DNA of 64,000 nt from an uncultured Dehalococcoidia bacterium (GTDB taxonomy: Bacteria > Chloroflexota > Dehalococcoidia > Dehalococcoidales > UBA1222). Numbering within the stretch: position 1 is the first letter of the stretch; each line of letters opens with the position of its first letter. The stretch is from assembly GCA_903844845.1 (NCBI GenBank), contig CAIMVG010000006.1, positions 87,942-151,941 of the forward strand, written 5' to 3'. This document shows positions 37,584 through 45,746 of the stretch, piece after piece. The position numbers and the translations under genes are program-made. The notes below the pieces were generated by a model, which was given only the letters and a program-made list of their open reading frames with translations, was not told where the DNA came from and ran no database searches.

Positions 37584-38237
37584 ATGAAACCCAACCTCAC
37601 GAAACTGAAGCCGTCGTTCCGTGAAGAACGGAAGTTCATCGCAGAAGGATATATCCTCACAGCCGGAGTAGACGAGGTCGGGCGAGGTTGTCTGGCGGGC
37701 CCTGTTGCCGCTTGTGCCGTAATTCTTCCCTGTAATATTCGTAAACCGTGGTTGAAAGAAGTGCGGGACAGCAAGATCCTTACTCAAAAGAAACGCGAAT
37801 ACCTTTTTAGCTTTATTGAGGAAGCTGCCATAGGGATAGGCACCGGAGTCATCCAAAATGACGTTATCGATTTGATTGGAATCGGGAACGCCAGCAAGCT
37901 GGCAATGAAAAACGCCATAGAACAATTGAACCCCCAGGCGGACAGTCTATTGATAGATTTCTTCAAACTCCCCGACGTTAGACTTCCGCAAAAAGGGATA
38001 GCATACGGCGACGCCTTGTGTTATTCGATAGCCTGCGCATCGATCATAGCGAAAGTCACGAGGGATTATTTAATGGTTGAATTGGACAAAAAATACCCCG
38101 GATATGGATTAGCCTCTCACAAGGGGTACGGGACCAAAGAGCATTGGAGGAACATAACCGAAAAAGGCATATCTCCCATTCACCGGCTGAGCTTTTGCAA
38201 TTTGGGTGAGCGTTTTAGTTCTTACAATGAAGACTGA
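37584..38237 (+). CDS. rnhB: Ribonuclease HII
   Basis: A 217-residue RNase HII that cuts RNA in RNA-DNA hybrids and at single ribonucleotides. The active site is seen as AGVDEVGRGCLAGPV (~residue 27) with the second Glu in VDE, the Asp of RDSK (~60), and the downstream IDFFK and YGDA segments; IACASIIAKVTRD (~155) and YGLASHKGYGT (~180) are conserved. I chose ATG 37584; the frame extends to a TTG at 37545 that has no nearby ribosome site. The 3' end overlaps yraN by 11 bases. Confidence 0.92.
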   Translation: MKPNLTKLKPSFREERKFIAEGYILTAGVDEVGRGCLAGPVAACAVILPCNIRKPWLKEVRDSKILTQKKREYLFSFIEEAAIGIGTGVIQNDVIDLIGIGNASKLAMKNAIEQLNPQADSLLIDFFKLPDVRLPQKGIAYGDALCYSIACASIIAKVTRDYLMVELDKKYPGYGLASHKGYGTKEHWRNITEKGISPIHRLSFCNLGERFSSYNED

Positions 38238-38607
38238 TGCTATCGGGCGCCTGGGAGAAAAACTGGCCAAGGAATACCTTAAAGAACACGGATACACGAT
38301 AATAGAATCTAACTACCGTTCACCCGACGGTGAAATTGATATAGTGGCCTCAAAACAGGGACTTTTAATTTTTGTCGAAGTAAGAACTAAAAGCTCGAGA
38401 ACCTTTGGTTCTCCCGAAGAATCAATCACACGCAGGAAAAAACAAAAACTGGTGGCCGTATCTCAGCATTATCTCCAGAACCACGATATCCAGGAGTCTT
38501 CCTGGCGCATAGATTTTATGGCAGTTGAACTTAACGCCTCTGGAGCTCCCAAGCGTGTAGAACATTTCGAGGCTGCCATCGGTGACGAATACGACCCCTC
38601 TGTTTGA
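38227..38607 (+). CDS. YraN/UPF0102 endonuclease-like protein
   Basis: A 126-residue member of the UPF0102 (YraN) family with a restriction-endonuclease-like fold. Motifs: GRLGEKLAKEYLKEHGY (~residue 7), PDGEIDIVA (~33) and FVEVRTKSS (~48), together the D-ExK type active site, and a C-terminal RIDFMAVEL. ATG 38227 overlaps rnhB by 11 bases; rnhB-yraN is a very common gene pair. The molecular role is not settled, though a link to DNA processing is expected. Confidence 0.9.
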   Translation: MKTDAIGRLGEKLAKEYLKEHGYTIIESNYRSPDGEIDIVASKQGLLIFVEVRTKSSRTFGSPEESITRRKKQKLVAVSQHYLQNHDIQESSWRIDFMAVELNASGAPKRVEHFEAAIGDEYDPSV

Positions 38608-38622
38608 TTGTGATAAAATTAT

Positions 38623-38793
38623 ATGAGTCGGCCCGCCGGAAAACTGATTCTTGAAACCGAATTGATTATTTGTAAAGTGTGTAAAATGACGAGGAGACCG
38701 TACTCGAACATTAAAAATGATTTCAGCAAAGCATGCTTATCAAGGTGTGGATTTAATGTTAAAACCACGCAATGCGACGAGTTAGAGTGGTGA
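38623..38793 (+). CDS. Candidate small Cys-rich protein
   Basis: A 56-residue open frame in the gap between yraN and the thiamine gene, starting at ATG 38623 and ending at TGA 38791-38793. It contains a CKVC pair (~17-20), ACLSRCGF (~37-44) and a further Cys in TTQCDE, a possible zinc-binding arrangement. TAAAAT at 38614-38619 sits just before the ATG. The stop lies eight bases before the ATG of the ThiD2-ThiE gene, so translation could be coupled. No family recognised, and the frame may be chance. Confidence 0.4.
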   Translation: MSRPAGKLILETELIICKVCKMTRRPYSNIKNDFSKACLSRCGFNVKTTQCDELEW

Positions 38794-38801
38794 ACTGGAC
38801 C

Positions 38802-39872
38802 ATGATAAAAAACCAATTCCCGGCCGGGTTCTCCCGCATCGCAGATGCCAATACCAATCGTATCGGCGAGGGGTTACGGGTACTCGAAGAAGCCGCTCGT
38901 TTTATTTTGAATGATGAGGTACTCTCGGAACGGTTGAAGGATTTGCGCCACGAGTTGTCGGTTCGTGATATCACAACGAAACTCCAATATCTTACTGGCA
39001 GGGATTCTCAAAACGACGTCGGGGTTGAGATCCAGGTTGGTTTTCAAACGACTGCACGTAGCCCGACCGAATTGGTAACCGCAAACGCACGGCGTGTTGA
39101 AGAAGCACTCCGTGTGATGGAGGAGATCTCAACGTTGCAGGGTGGCGGAACCGTAAAAAGGGATTATCAGCGTGCCCGTTTTAGTCTCTATGATATCGAA
39201 AAAGAGTTGATCGGGCGTCTCACAAGAACAAACCTGGCTTCCGGAATCCAGGGTTTATATGCGATTGTAGATTCGGATTGTTTGAAAGGCCGGGATCTTC
39301 TGGAAACCACCTCTCAGATTTTGGCAGGCGGGGTGAAAATAGTCCAGCTGAGGGATAAATCCACACCTAAAAAGCGATTGTATGAACTGGCTATTGCAGT
39401 AAAACAAATGTGTGTAGAGAATGAAGCCCTTTTTATAATCAATGATCACATGGACATCGCTCTGGCTGCGGGTGCCGACGGGCTGCATCTCGGGCAGGAA
39501 GATCTTTCGGTAAAAATCGCCAGAAAGTTTTTACCGATAGACAAATTAATCGGATGTTCAGTTACCACTGCAGCGGAAGCTAGAATAGCCAAAAGCGAAG
39601 GCGCGGATTATCTCGCATGCGGTGCAATGTATCCCACGGGCACAAAAACGGATTGTCCCGTCATTGGGTTGGCGGCCGTGGGAGAAATCAAACAGGCAGC
39701 CGATCTGCCTCTGGTAGCCATTGGCGGGATTAATATCGACAATGTTGCAGAAGTACTTGCGGCCGGAGTCGATTCGGTTGTGGTTGTGAGTGCTCTCGTG
39801 CTGGCCCATTCTCCGACACTCGCTGCACAAGAAATGCTGCAAAGGATAGAGGTATGCCATGAGCAAGCTTAA
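38802..39872 (+). CDS. thiE: ThiD2-ThiE bifunctional thiamine phosphate synthase
   Basis: A 356-residue fusion. The N-terminal ~145 residues, with FSRIADANTNRIGEGLRVLE (~8-27) and ARRVEEALRVMEE (~101), match the ThiD2 domain, an HMP-P kinase found fused to ThiE. The C-terminal ~200 residues are the TIM-barrel ThiE, which joins HMP-PP and thiazole-P: VQLRDKSTPKKRL, INDHMDIALAAGADGLHLGQ, CGAMYPTGTK and AIGGI are seen. The start could be ATG 38772; 38802 is preferred for the GGTGA upstream. The 3' end overlaps the translin gene by 14 bases. Confidence 0.88.
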   Translation: MIKNQFPAGFSRIADANTNRIGEGLRVLEEAARFILNDEVLSERLKDLRHELSVRDITTKLQYLTGRDSQNDVGVEIQVGFQTTARSPTELVTANARRVEEALRVMEEISTLQGGGTVKRDYQRARFSLYDIEKELIGRLTRTNLASGIQGLYAIVDSDCLKGRDLLETTSQILAGGVKIVQLRDKSTPKKRLYELAIAVKQMCVENEALFIINDHMDIALAAGADGLHLGQEDLSVKIARKFLPIDKLIGCSVTTAAEARIAKSEGADYLACGAMYPTGTKTDCPVIGLAAVGEIKQAADLPLVAIGGINIDNVAEVLAAGVDSVVVVSALVLAHSPTLAAQEMLQRIEVCHEQA

Positions 39873-40494
39873 CGAAAATATCGAGACGATTTCTGAACGT
39901 ATCAGGCTTGATTTCGCGGCCCAGGACGCAGCCAGGGAAAAAGCTATGCCTCTTAGCCGCGAAGTGATCAGGCTATCCGGGCATACTATCCGTTCCATCC
40001 ATCGCCACGAACTCGATACTGCCCGCAACACGCTTTCAGAAGCTCGGCGGCTTTTATCCGATGCCAGAAATTCGCTCAAAAATTGCGAGGAACTGCCTAA
40101 CACGCATTTCGTATGGGATGCTGAAAAAGAGTTTGCCGAGGCAAGCATAACGCTGTCACTGGTGATGAATGAGGAGATACCTTCTCCAGGCGACCTGAAT
40201 GTCGATAACGCGGCCTACCTTAACGGTATGGCGGAAGGAGCAAGCGAGCTTCGGCGCTACCTCCTCGACAGTATGAGGAAAGGTGATTACAGCCGCGGGG
40301 AAGAACTTCTGGGCGATATGGACGGGATTTATAGCGTGCTCGTGACGATGGATTTTCCCGATAGCATAACAGGTGGTTTGCGCCGCACCACCGACGCCCT
40401 GCGCGGTGTCCTTGAAAAGACACGGAGCGACCTGACGCTTTCGGTCCAGCAAAAGAGGTTGGAAGAGAAGTTGAGCCGCCTCAATCCCGCTTAA
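39859..40494 (+). CDS. Translin-family protein
   Basis: A 211-residue all-helical protein of the translin superfamily, best known from archaea and eukaryotes, where translin binds RNA and single-stranded DNA and, with TRAX, degrades RNA. Family features are a start rich in helical Arg/Glu, an extended acidic helix (WDAEKEFAEASITLSLVM, ~86-103) and the C-terminal GGLRRTTDALRGVLEKTRSD (~174-193). The acidic residues of TRAX-like nucleases may be the Glu pair at EKEFAE. The gene is coupled to thiD2-thiE and converges on the MBL gene with a 4-base overlap. Confidence 0.8.
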   Translation: MSKLNENIETISERIRLDFAAQDAAREKAMPLSREVIRLSGHTIRSIHRHELDTARNTLSEARRLLSDARNSLKNCEELPNTHFVWDAEKEFAEASITLSLVMNEEIPSPGDLNVDNAAYLNGMAEGASELRRYLLDSMRKGDYSRGEELLGDMDGIYSVLVTMDFPDSITGGLRRTTDALRGVLEKTRSDLTLSVQQKRLEEKLSRLNPA

Positions 40495-41114
40495 TAACCG
40501 CGGTTTAGATAAGGGTTATACTGGCGCTCATAACTTATCGTGCTGGAGGGACCGTGCCCCGGGTACACCGTGGTGACGTCTGGCAGGGTCAGCAATTTGT
40601 CGTTGATACTGGTAATTATTTGGGACGAGTTTCCGCCCGGGAGATCTGTCCGGCCGATATTCAGGCGAAAGAGCGTATCACCGCTAAAAACTAACCCATC
40701 TCCCAGCAGGCATATGCACCCCGGCGTATGCCCCGGGGTGTGAATAACTTTCAAAAAGACATCTTCCTGTGTTACGGTTTCACCCTGGACTATCAACCGG
40801 TCAGGGGTGATTTCCGCGGGTGAGAATCCCAGCAGTGAGTGTATAAATTTGTCTTTCAACATCCCTGCGTCAAGTGGATGCATCGCGAGCCGGGCTTTTG
40901 TCTTTTCCATGACACGTGCCAAGGCTCCCGTGTGGTCCGGGTGCCCGTGAGTAAGGATGATATATCCGATATTCAGCCCCAGATTGTTCACACTCTCAAG
41001 TATGAATTCAGCCTCGTCCCCTGGATCGATGATAAATCCAGCTCGTGAGGTTTCTGAAGCGTATATATAGCAGTTTGCCTGATACTCTCCAAGTGACATG
41101 GTTTCAACTATCAT
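40491..41114 (-). CDS. MBL-fold (glyoxalase II-like) hydrolase
   Basis: A 207-residue metallo-beta-lactamase-fold hydrolase. The metal ligands are seen as THGHPDHTGAL (~residue 54), the His in HTPGHTPGCI (~130), Asp in FSGDTLF and the last His in VYPGHGP. GRTDLPGG is typical of the YcbL-type glyoxalase II-like group, which lack the C-terminal helical domain of true glyoxalase II. I chose ATG 41114 because TAGAAT lies seven bases upstream, as in other leaderless genes here; the longer frame to 41189 is not needed. The substrate is unknown. Confidence 0.88.
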   Translation of the reverse strand: MIVETMSLGEYQANCYIYASETSRAGFIIDPGDEAEFILESVNNLGLNIGYIILTHGHPDHTGALARVMEKTKARLAMHPLDAGMLKDKFIHSLLGFSPAEITPDRLIVQGETVTQEDVFLKVIHTPGHTPGCICLLGDGLVFSGDTLFRLNIGRTDLPGGNSSQIITSINDKLLTLPDVTTVYPGHGPSSTISYERQYNPYLNRGY

Positions 41115-41121
41115 AACCGGC

Positions 41122-41151
41122 ATTCTAACATCATCTGCAGAAAGGCCACAA
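41122..41151 (-). promoter_or_regulatory. Predicted leaderless promoter of the MBL gene
   Basis: On the minus strand TTGTGG (41151-41146), 18-bp spacer, TAGAAT (41127-41122), then seven bases to the ATG. Confidence 0.5.
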
Positions 41152-41177
41152 GAGGCGGTTGAATCGTTCTTATTATT

Positions 41178-41206
41178 TTGACATAGCAAGCCAAAGCTGG
41201 TAACTT
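41178..41206 (+). promoter_or_regulatory. Predicted promoter of the DUF1648-like gene
   Basis: TTGACA (41178-41183), 17-bp spacer and a weak TAACTT (41201-41206), diverging from the MBL promoter. Confidence 0.4.
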
Positions 41207-41230
41207 TTAGTGTCTGTGAACGAATAACTT

Positions 41231-41872
41231 ATGCCCACCGCTTCTATCATCGTCATCGTTATTGTTTTTGTTGCCGGTTTGGTGTCTGGTGGGTTATTTA
41301 TATCCTGGACGCTGCGCCGACGCAACCTTGTTCAAACCCCAACGCCGGCAGTTCTTTCCCGGGACTCCGGCAAGCCGCAAGGGCTTGTTTTCAGGATTAG
41401 TTATGTCATTATGCCGGTTATTTTGAGTGCAGCGAGCATTGTTGCATCTGTTGCCTTTGCCGCGTACCTGCCTTCTCAGATCGCTTTCCGTTTTGATTCC
41501 AACGGCATCCCTGCGATGTACATGAGCAAATACGCTTTTATCATCATCATGGTCACCGCGCAAGCCCTGTGCGCCGCGGCCGCCTGTGGTATCGCCGGCA
41601 TCGTCGTACGCATGGAAAAATCGTCCTTTAGAACGGGCATCCCGCAATTCCCCCTGGGGGGCATGGTATCCCTGATGTGCAATATGATACTTTTGCCTCA
41701 GCTCATCCTGGCCTGTATCATGGCGGATGCTTTTATTTATGGTACCTGGTCACGGCACGTGTTTCCTGTGGGGGTTTTTTCTATATTGACGATCGCCATC
41801 GGCAGCGGGGTGATTATAACGGTTTTTATAAGAGTTTTGACTAAAGCGCGCGATGCATTCAACAAACGGTAA
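41231..41872 (+). CDS. DUF1648-like integral membrane protein
   Basis: A 213-residue membrane protein with about five hydrophobic helices (~6-26, ~58-80, ~97-122, ~142-165, ~178-200). Between helices 2 and 3 the stretch LPSQIAFRFDSNGIP followed by AMYMSKYAF resembles the loop of DUF1648 (SdpI-like) proteins. SdpI members give immunity to a killing peptide or sense signals, but only this motif supports the link. It diverges from the MBL gene and lies 12 bases before glyS, so it may share transcription with glyS. Confidence 0.65.
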   Translation: MPTASIIVIVIVFVAGLVSGGLFISWTLRRRNLVQTPTPAVLSRDSGKPQGLVFRISYVIMPVILSAASIVASVAFAAYLPSQIAFRFDSNGIPAMYMSKYAFIIIMVTAQALCAAAACGIAGIVVRMEKSSFRTGIPQFPLGGMVSLMCNMILLPQLILACIMADAFIYGTWSRHVFPVGVFSILTIAIGSGVIITVFIRVLTKARDAFNKR

Positions 41873-41884
41873 GGAGTATCTAAA

Positions 41885-43195
41885 TTGGCTGAACAAATCA
41901 TGGATAAGATGGAAAAACTGGTCTCGCTTTGCAAAAGGCGGGGTTTCATATTTCCAAGCAGTGAAATATACGGAGGACTCTCCAGTTGCTGGGACTACGG
42001 CCCGTTGGGCGTCGAGATGAAACGTAATATCAAACAGGCCTGGTGGCAAACTATAGTACAGAGTCGCGACGATGTGGTGGGACTGGATACCAGTATCCTG
42101 ATGCACCCCCGTGTCTGGGAAGCCAGCGGGCACATAACCGGTTTCTCGGATCCGCTGGTCGAGTGCAAGAAATGCAACCTGAGATTCCGTGCCGATGAGC
42201 TGAAAGCTCAGGCGTGCACGGTTTGCGGAAGCCCGCTTTCAGAACCGCGCCAGTTCAATCTGATGTTCAAGACATTTATGGGGCCCGTCGAAGAACAGGC
42301 CAATATAGTTTACCTGAGGCCCGAAACTGCTCAGGGGATTTTTGTGAATTTCGAGAACGTGATGACAAGCACTCGGAAGAAATTGCCCCTCGGGATTGCC
42401 CAGCAGGGCAAGAGCTTCCGCAACGAGATCACCACCGGAAACTTCATTTTCAGGAGCCGGGAATTCGAACAGATGGAGCTGGAGTTTTTCGTAAAACCTG
42501 GAACCGATATGGAGTGGTTCGAATACTGGACTGAAGCGAGGCTAGCATGGTATATCAATCTTGGAATTAAACCGGAAAACTTGCGGCTTGCGCCGCACCC
42601 TAAAGAAGATCTTGCGCATTACGCCCGCTGCTGTACCGACGTCGAATATCAGTTCCCATGGAATTGGGGCGAACTCGAAGGGATCGCCAACCGTGGGGAT
42701 TTCGATCTTAAGGCACACTCAAAGGTTAGCGGCAAGGGGTTGAGTTATTTTGATGAAGAAAGCAAAGAAACGATCGTCCCTTACGTTATTGAACCGTCGG
42801 CCGGGGTTGACCGTTCCATGCTGGCGTTTCTTTGCGATGCGTATGCCGAAGAACCGGACAAGGACGAGATCCGCGTTGTGCTTCATCTCAATCCGCGCAT
42901 CGCACCGGTCAAAGTCGCTATCCTTCCGCTCAGCAAAAAAGAGCCGCTGGCCAAGGTTTCCCAGGAGATATATTCGGAACTTCGCGGAAACTGGTCTGTA
43001 GTTTATGATGATGCGCAAAGCATCGGCAGGCGCTACAGACGCCAGGACGAAATCGGCACGCCGTTTTGTGTGACAGTCGATTTCCAGTCACTGGAAGATA
43101 AAATGGTTACTATCCGGGAACGCGACAGTATGGTGCAGGTCCGCGTCCCCATTTCGCAACTCAAGGGAGTGCTGGCTTCAAAGCTCTGCATCTGA
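41885..43195 (+). CDS. glyS: Glycyl-tRNA synthetase, dimeric (alpha2) type
   Basis: A 436-residue class II synthetase of the alpha2 type shared with archaea, eukaryotes and some bacteria, which charges tRNA-Gly. Family segments: [15 protein letters not shown] near the N-terminus, [17 protein letters not shown] (~40), the zinc-type CKKCNLRFR ... CTVCGSPL insert (~95-120), motif 2 with [20 protein letters not shown] (~178-197) and motif 3 [14 protein letters not shown] (~303). A C-terminal anticodon-binding domain follows. The start is TTG at 41885 with AAGGAG seven to eight bases before it. The symbol for this type varies (glyQS or glyS). Confidence 0.94.
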   Translation: MAEQIMDKMEKLVSLCKRRGFIFPSSEIYGGLSSCWDYGPLGVEMKRNIKQAWWQTIVQSRDDVVGLDTSILMHPRVWEASGHITGFSDPLVECKKCNLRFRADELKAQACTVCGSPLSEPRQFNLMFKTFMGPVEEQANIVYLRPETAQGIFVNFENVMTSTRKKLPLGIAQQGKSFRNEITTGNFIFRSREFEQMELEFFVKPGTDMEWFEYWTEARLAWYINLGIKPENLRLAPHPKEDLAHYARCCTDVEYQFPWNWGELEGIANRGDFDLKAHSKVSGKGLSYFDEESKETIVPYVIEPSAGVDRSMLAFLCDAYAEEPDKDEIRVVLHLNPRIAPVKVAILPLSKKEPLAKVSQEIYSELRGNWSVVYDDAQSIGRRYRRQDEIGTPFCVTVDFQSLEDKMVTIRERDSMVQVRVPISQLKGVLASKLCI

Positions 43196-43220
43196 TAATC
43201 TAAAAATCCGGAAAGCAATC

Positions 43221-44459
43221 ATGAAAATTATCCACTTTGCCGACCTTCATCTCGGTGTAGAAAGTTACGGGTATTTGGACGCGGAAAGCGGACTTCCCTC
43301 GCGCTTCCTGGATTTTATCAAATCGTTCGACAAGCTTGTTGATTATGCGCTCCAAAAGAAGGCTGATCTAGTCCTCTTTACCGGAGACGCTTATAAAAGC
43401 CGCGATCCGAGCCCGACGCAGCAGCGCGAATTTGCTTTGCGGGTAAAAAAACTGGCGGCCTGCGGCATTCCTGTTTTTTTGCTCGTCGGCAACCACGACT
43501 TGCCCAATGCTTCCGGGCGAGCGACAGCAACCGAAATCTTTGATACGCTTGGCATCGAAAACGTTTTCGTCGCCGGGCGCCCCGGTATCGTCAGGATCCC
43601 TACCCCCAGCGGCATCATCCAGGTGTTAGCTCTCCCCTGGCTCAAACGCAGCAATCTTATGGGCAAGGACGAGACAAAAAACCTCGATTTTGCCGGTATC
43701 AACCAGAAAATGCAGGAAATACTTACCGGTATCATCGATCAACTTTCGAAAGAACTGGAATCGTCACTCCCCTCAGTCCTGGCGGCACATGTATGGGTCC
43801 AGGGTGCGAGGATTGGGTCCGAAGAAACCATGACGATAGGCCAGGAACACATGTTACTGACCAGTGCCGTCGCCAAATCTTGTTTCGATTACGTAGCGCT
43901 GGGGCATATACACAGGCACCAGGTGCTGAACGAGAAACCCCCTGTGGTGTATTCCGGGAGCCTCGAACGCCTCGATTTCGGAGACGAGGATGACGAAAAA
44001 GGTTTTTATGTCGTAGATATCGAACACACCCCCCGGATACGGGAAACCAAATTTGAGTTCCGCTCCATCAGCGGGCGGCGTTTCTTGACCATTAAAGTCG
44101 CCATCGAGCCTGAAGACTCCGATCCTACAGCAAGTATTCTCTCCATCCTTGAAAAATCGCGCGAGGAAATCCCTGGCAATATTATCAGGCTTGAAATCAC
44201 TCTTTCACAAGAAAATGAAGGCAAACTTGAGGAGAATCTGATAAGGAAAGCCGCATCCGCAGCTAGTTATTTCTCTATTACGAAAAATGTAAAAAGGCAA
44301 TCCCGTCCGCGGTTGGGAGACATATCCGTAGAATCGCTGTCACCTTACGCCGCGCTTAAGATGTATCTGGACTTCAACCGGAAAGAATATTCGGATGAAC
44401 AGGCCGGCCGGCTGCTCCTGGCAGGCACCGACATAATCAAACAAAGCGGGGACATCTGA
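43221..44459 (+). CDS. sbcD: SbcD/Mre11-like DNA repair exonuclease
   Basis: A 412-residue metallophosphoesterase. The five nuclease motifs are FADLHLG (~residue 6), FTGDAYKSRDPS (~53), LVGNHDLPNASG (~90), LAAHVWVQG (~190) and ALGHIHRHQ (~226). A C-terminal capping domain and helix-rich tail follow. Mre11/SbcD processes DNA ends with the ABC-type ATPase SbcC/Rad50, but no sbcC gene adjoins it here. Length fits the SbcD family. Confidence 0.9.
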   Translation: MKIIHFADLHLGVESYGYLDAESGLPSRFLDFIKSFDKLVDYALQKKADLVLFTGDAYKSRDPSPTQQREFALRVKKLAACGIPVFLLVGNHDLPNASGRATATEIFDTLGIENVFVAGRPGIVRIPTPSGIIQVLALPWLKRSNLMGKDETKNLDFAGINQKMQEILTGIIDQLSKELESSLPSVLAAHVWVQGARIGSEETMTIGQEHMLLTSAVAKSCFDYVALGHIHRHQVLNEKPPVVYSGSLERLDFGDEDDEKGFYVVDIEHTPRIRETKFEFRSISGRRFLTIKVAIEPEDSDPTASILSILEKSREEIPGNIIRLEITLSQENEGKLEENLIRKAASAASYFSITKNVKRQSRPRLGDISVESLSPYAALKMYLDFNRKEYSDEQAGRLLLAGTDIIKQSGDI

Positions 44460-44477
44460 AGAATATCGGTCTATAAT
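44449..44477 (+). promoter_or_regulatory. Predicted promoter of the phosphoribosyltransferase gene
   Basis: GGGACA (44449-44454), 17-bp spacer and a perfect TATAAT (44472-44477), overlapping the end of sbcD. Confidence 0.5.
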
Positions 44478-44503
44478 AACCGCATAGCACTCAGGAGTTA
44501 ATA

Positions 44504-45235
44504 TTGCATACACCCAGCCGTTCTCCGAAATTTGAAAATCGCTATGACGCAGGAGCCCAGCTCGCGCTCAAACTGGCCGAATACAAGAACCAGGGAGTTA
44601 TCGTTCTGGCGATCCCGAACGGAGGATTGCCCGTTGCCGTCGCAGTTGCGCTGGCGCTTGACGCAGACCTGGATATCGTAGTCGCCAGGAAGCTTCCAAT
44701 CCCACTTTTACCAGAGGGCGGTTTTGGAGCCGTAGCCGACGACGGAACGACAATTTTCAACGAAGAGGTGCTCAAAGCCATCAATCTGAATGAATCCCAG
44801 ATCAATTACCAGGTGAACAAGGTGCGTAATGATATACGTCAGCGCAGTCTGATCTACCGCAACAACAGGGCTCTGTCCATCGTGAAAGGTAAAGTCGCGA
44901 TAATCGTTGACGACGGTCTGGCCTCTGGATATACGATGATGGCGGCCGTAGAATCAGTGAAAAGAAGACAGCCTTCGCGTATAATAGTTGCTGTACCAGC
45001 GGCTTCGGACAAGGCCGTAAAACAGGTGGAAAAATCGGCAAACAGGGTGATTACTGTGGAGACCGCCATTGTTCCGAAATTCTATATCGCTGATTATTTC
45101 AGATACTGGAATGAACTGAGCGACGCCGAAGGGGTGCGCTGTTTCAAGGATTGGCAGGCCCGCCGGCACCAAACCGAAGCCAACATTTCCATACAAAGGC
45201 CCTCTCAAGAAAAACCCCGCAGAGGCACGTTTTGA
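44504..45235 (+). CDS. Phosphoribosyltransferase-domain protein
   Basis: A 243-residue type I PRTase-fold protein. The PRPP loop is VAIIVDDGLASGYTMMAAVE (~residues 131-150), and the N-terminal strand IPNGGLPVAVAVAL (~37) is typical of the group often found next to alpha/beta hydrolases and called predicted PRTases. The substrate is unknown. Residues ~220-243 are a basic tail. The start is TTG at 44504 with AGGAG seven bases upstream. Its end overlaps the PAP2-related gene by four bases, so the two are coupled. Confidence 0.82.
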   Translation: MHTPSRSPKFENRYDAGAQLALKLAEYKNQGVIVLAIPNGGLPVAVAVALALDADLDIVVARKLPIPLLPEGGFGAVADDGTTIFNEEVLKAINLNESQINYQVNKVRNDIRQRSLIYRNNRALSIVKGKVAIIVDDGLASGYTMMAAVESVKRRQPSRIIVAVPAASDKAVKQVEKSANRVITVETAIVPKFYIADYFRYWNELSDAEGVRCFKDWQARRHQTEANISIQRPSQEKPRRGTF

Positions 45236-45690
45236 ACACCATCGTGAACGAAACCCTGCTTATCTCCTTCGTAGCATGGTTCATCGCCCAGACGCTGAAA
45301 GTTATCGGGGGGCTTATCAGGGAAAAAAAACTCGATATAAGCTTTTTCGTCCGCAGCGGGGGCATGCCCAGTTCACATACCGCCCTGGTTACTTCTCTCG
45401 CGACGTCCGTTGGGGTACTGCAGGGTTTTAATTCAGTTGAGTTTGCAATAGCAACGGTTTTTTCCGGTATCGTGATGTATGACGCCGCAGGAGTGCGGCG
45501 CGCGGTAGGGCAACAATCTATAATCTTGAACAGGATACTCCATGAACTTCGCGAGCGACGTTCGAAAGACGTTGAGCATGACGTCAGGGAACTTATCGGG
45601 CATACCCCGTTCCAGGTCTTTAGCGGGGCCTTGCTGGGGATCGGCATCGCGGTACTCTGGCTGTGGGTAAGGGGCGAATTAAGGTTCTGA
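45232..45690 (+). CDS. Divergent PAP2 (DUF212) family membrane protein
   Basis: A 152-residue membrane protein of the DUF212 family, related to PAP2 phosphatases. Motifs: VRSGGMPSSHTALVTSLATS (~39-58) and VMYDAAGVRRAVGQQ (~80). Residues ~95-125 are hydrophilic (RSKDVEHDVRELIGHTPFQV) and the end is a last helix, matching the family. I chose the TTG at 45232, which overlaps the upstream stop with GAGG before it; an upstream extension from 45151 would run inside the PRTase gene. The substrate is unknown. Confidence 0.85.
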   Translation: MNTIVNETLLISFVAWFIAQTLKVIGGLIREKKLDISFFVRSGGMPSSHTALVTSLATSVGVLQGFNSVEFAIATVFSGIVMYDAAGVRRAVGQQSIILNRILHELRERRSKDVEHDVRELIGHTPFQVFSGALLGIGIAVLWLWVRGELRF

Positions 45691-45718
45691 TCAGAGACGA
45701 CGGCTTGTCTCAGCTATC

Positions 45719-45736
45719 GCGGGATATTTTTCCCGC
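45719..45736. terminator. Possible terminator between convergent genes
   Basis: A 6-bp GC-rich stem GCGGGA/TCCCGC with loop TATTTT lies between the convergent PAP2-related and ade genes. A second short hairpin (GAGAC/GTCTC, 45694-45711) precedes it. U tracts are poor. Confidence 0.35.
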
Positions 45737-45746
45737 CGATTGTTCC

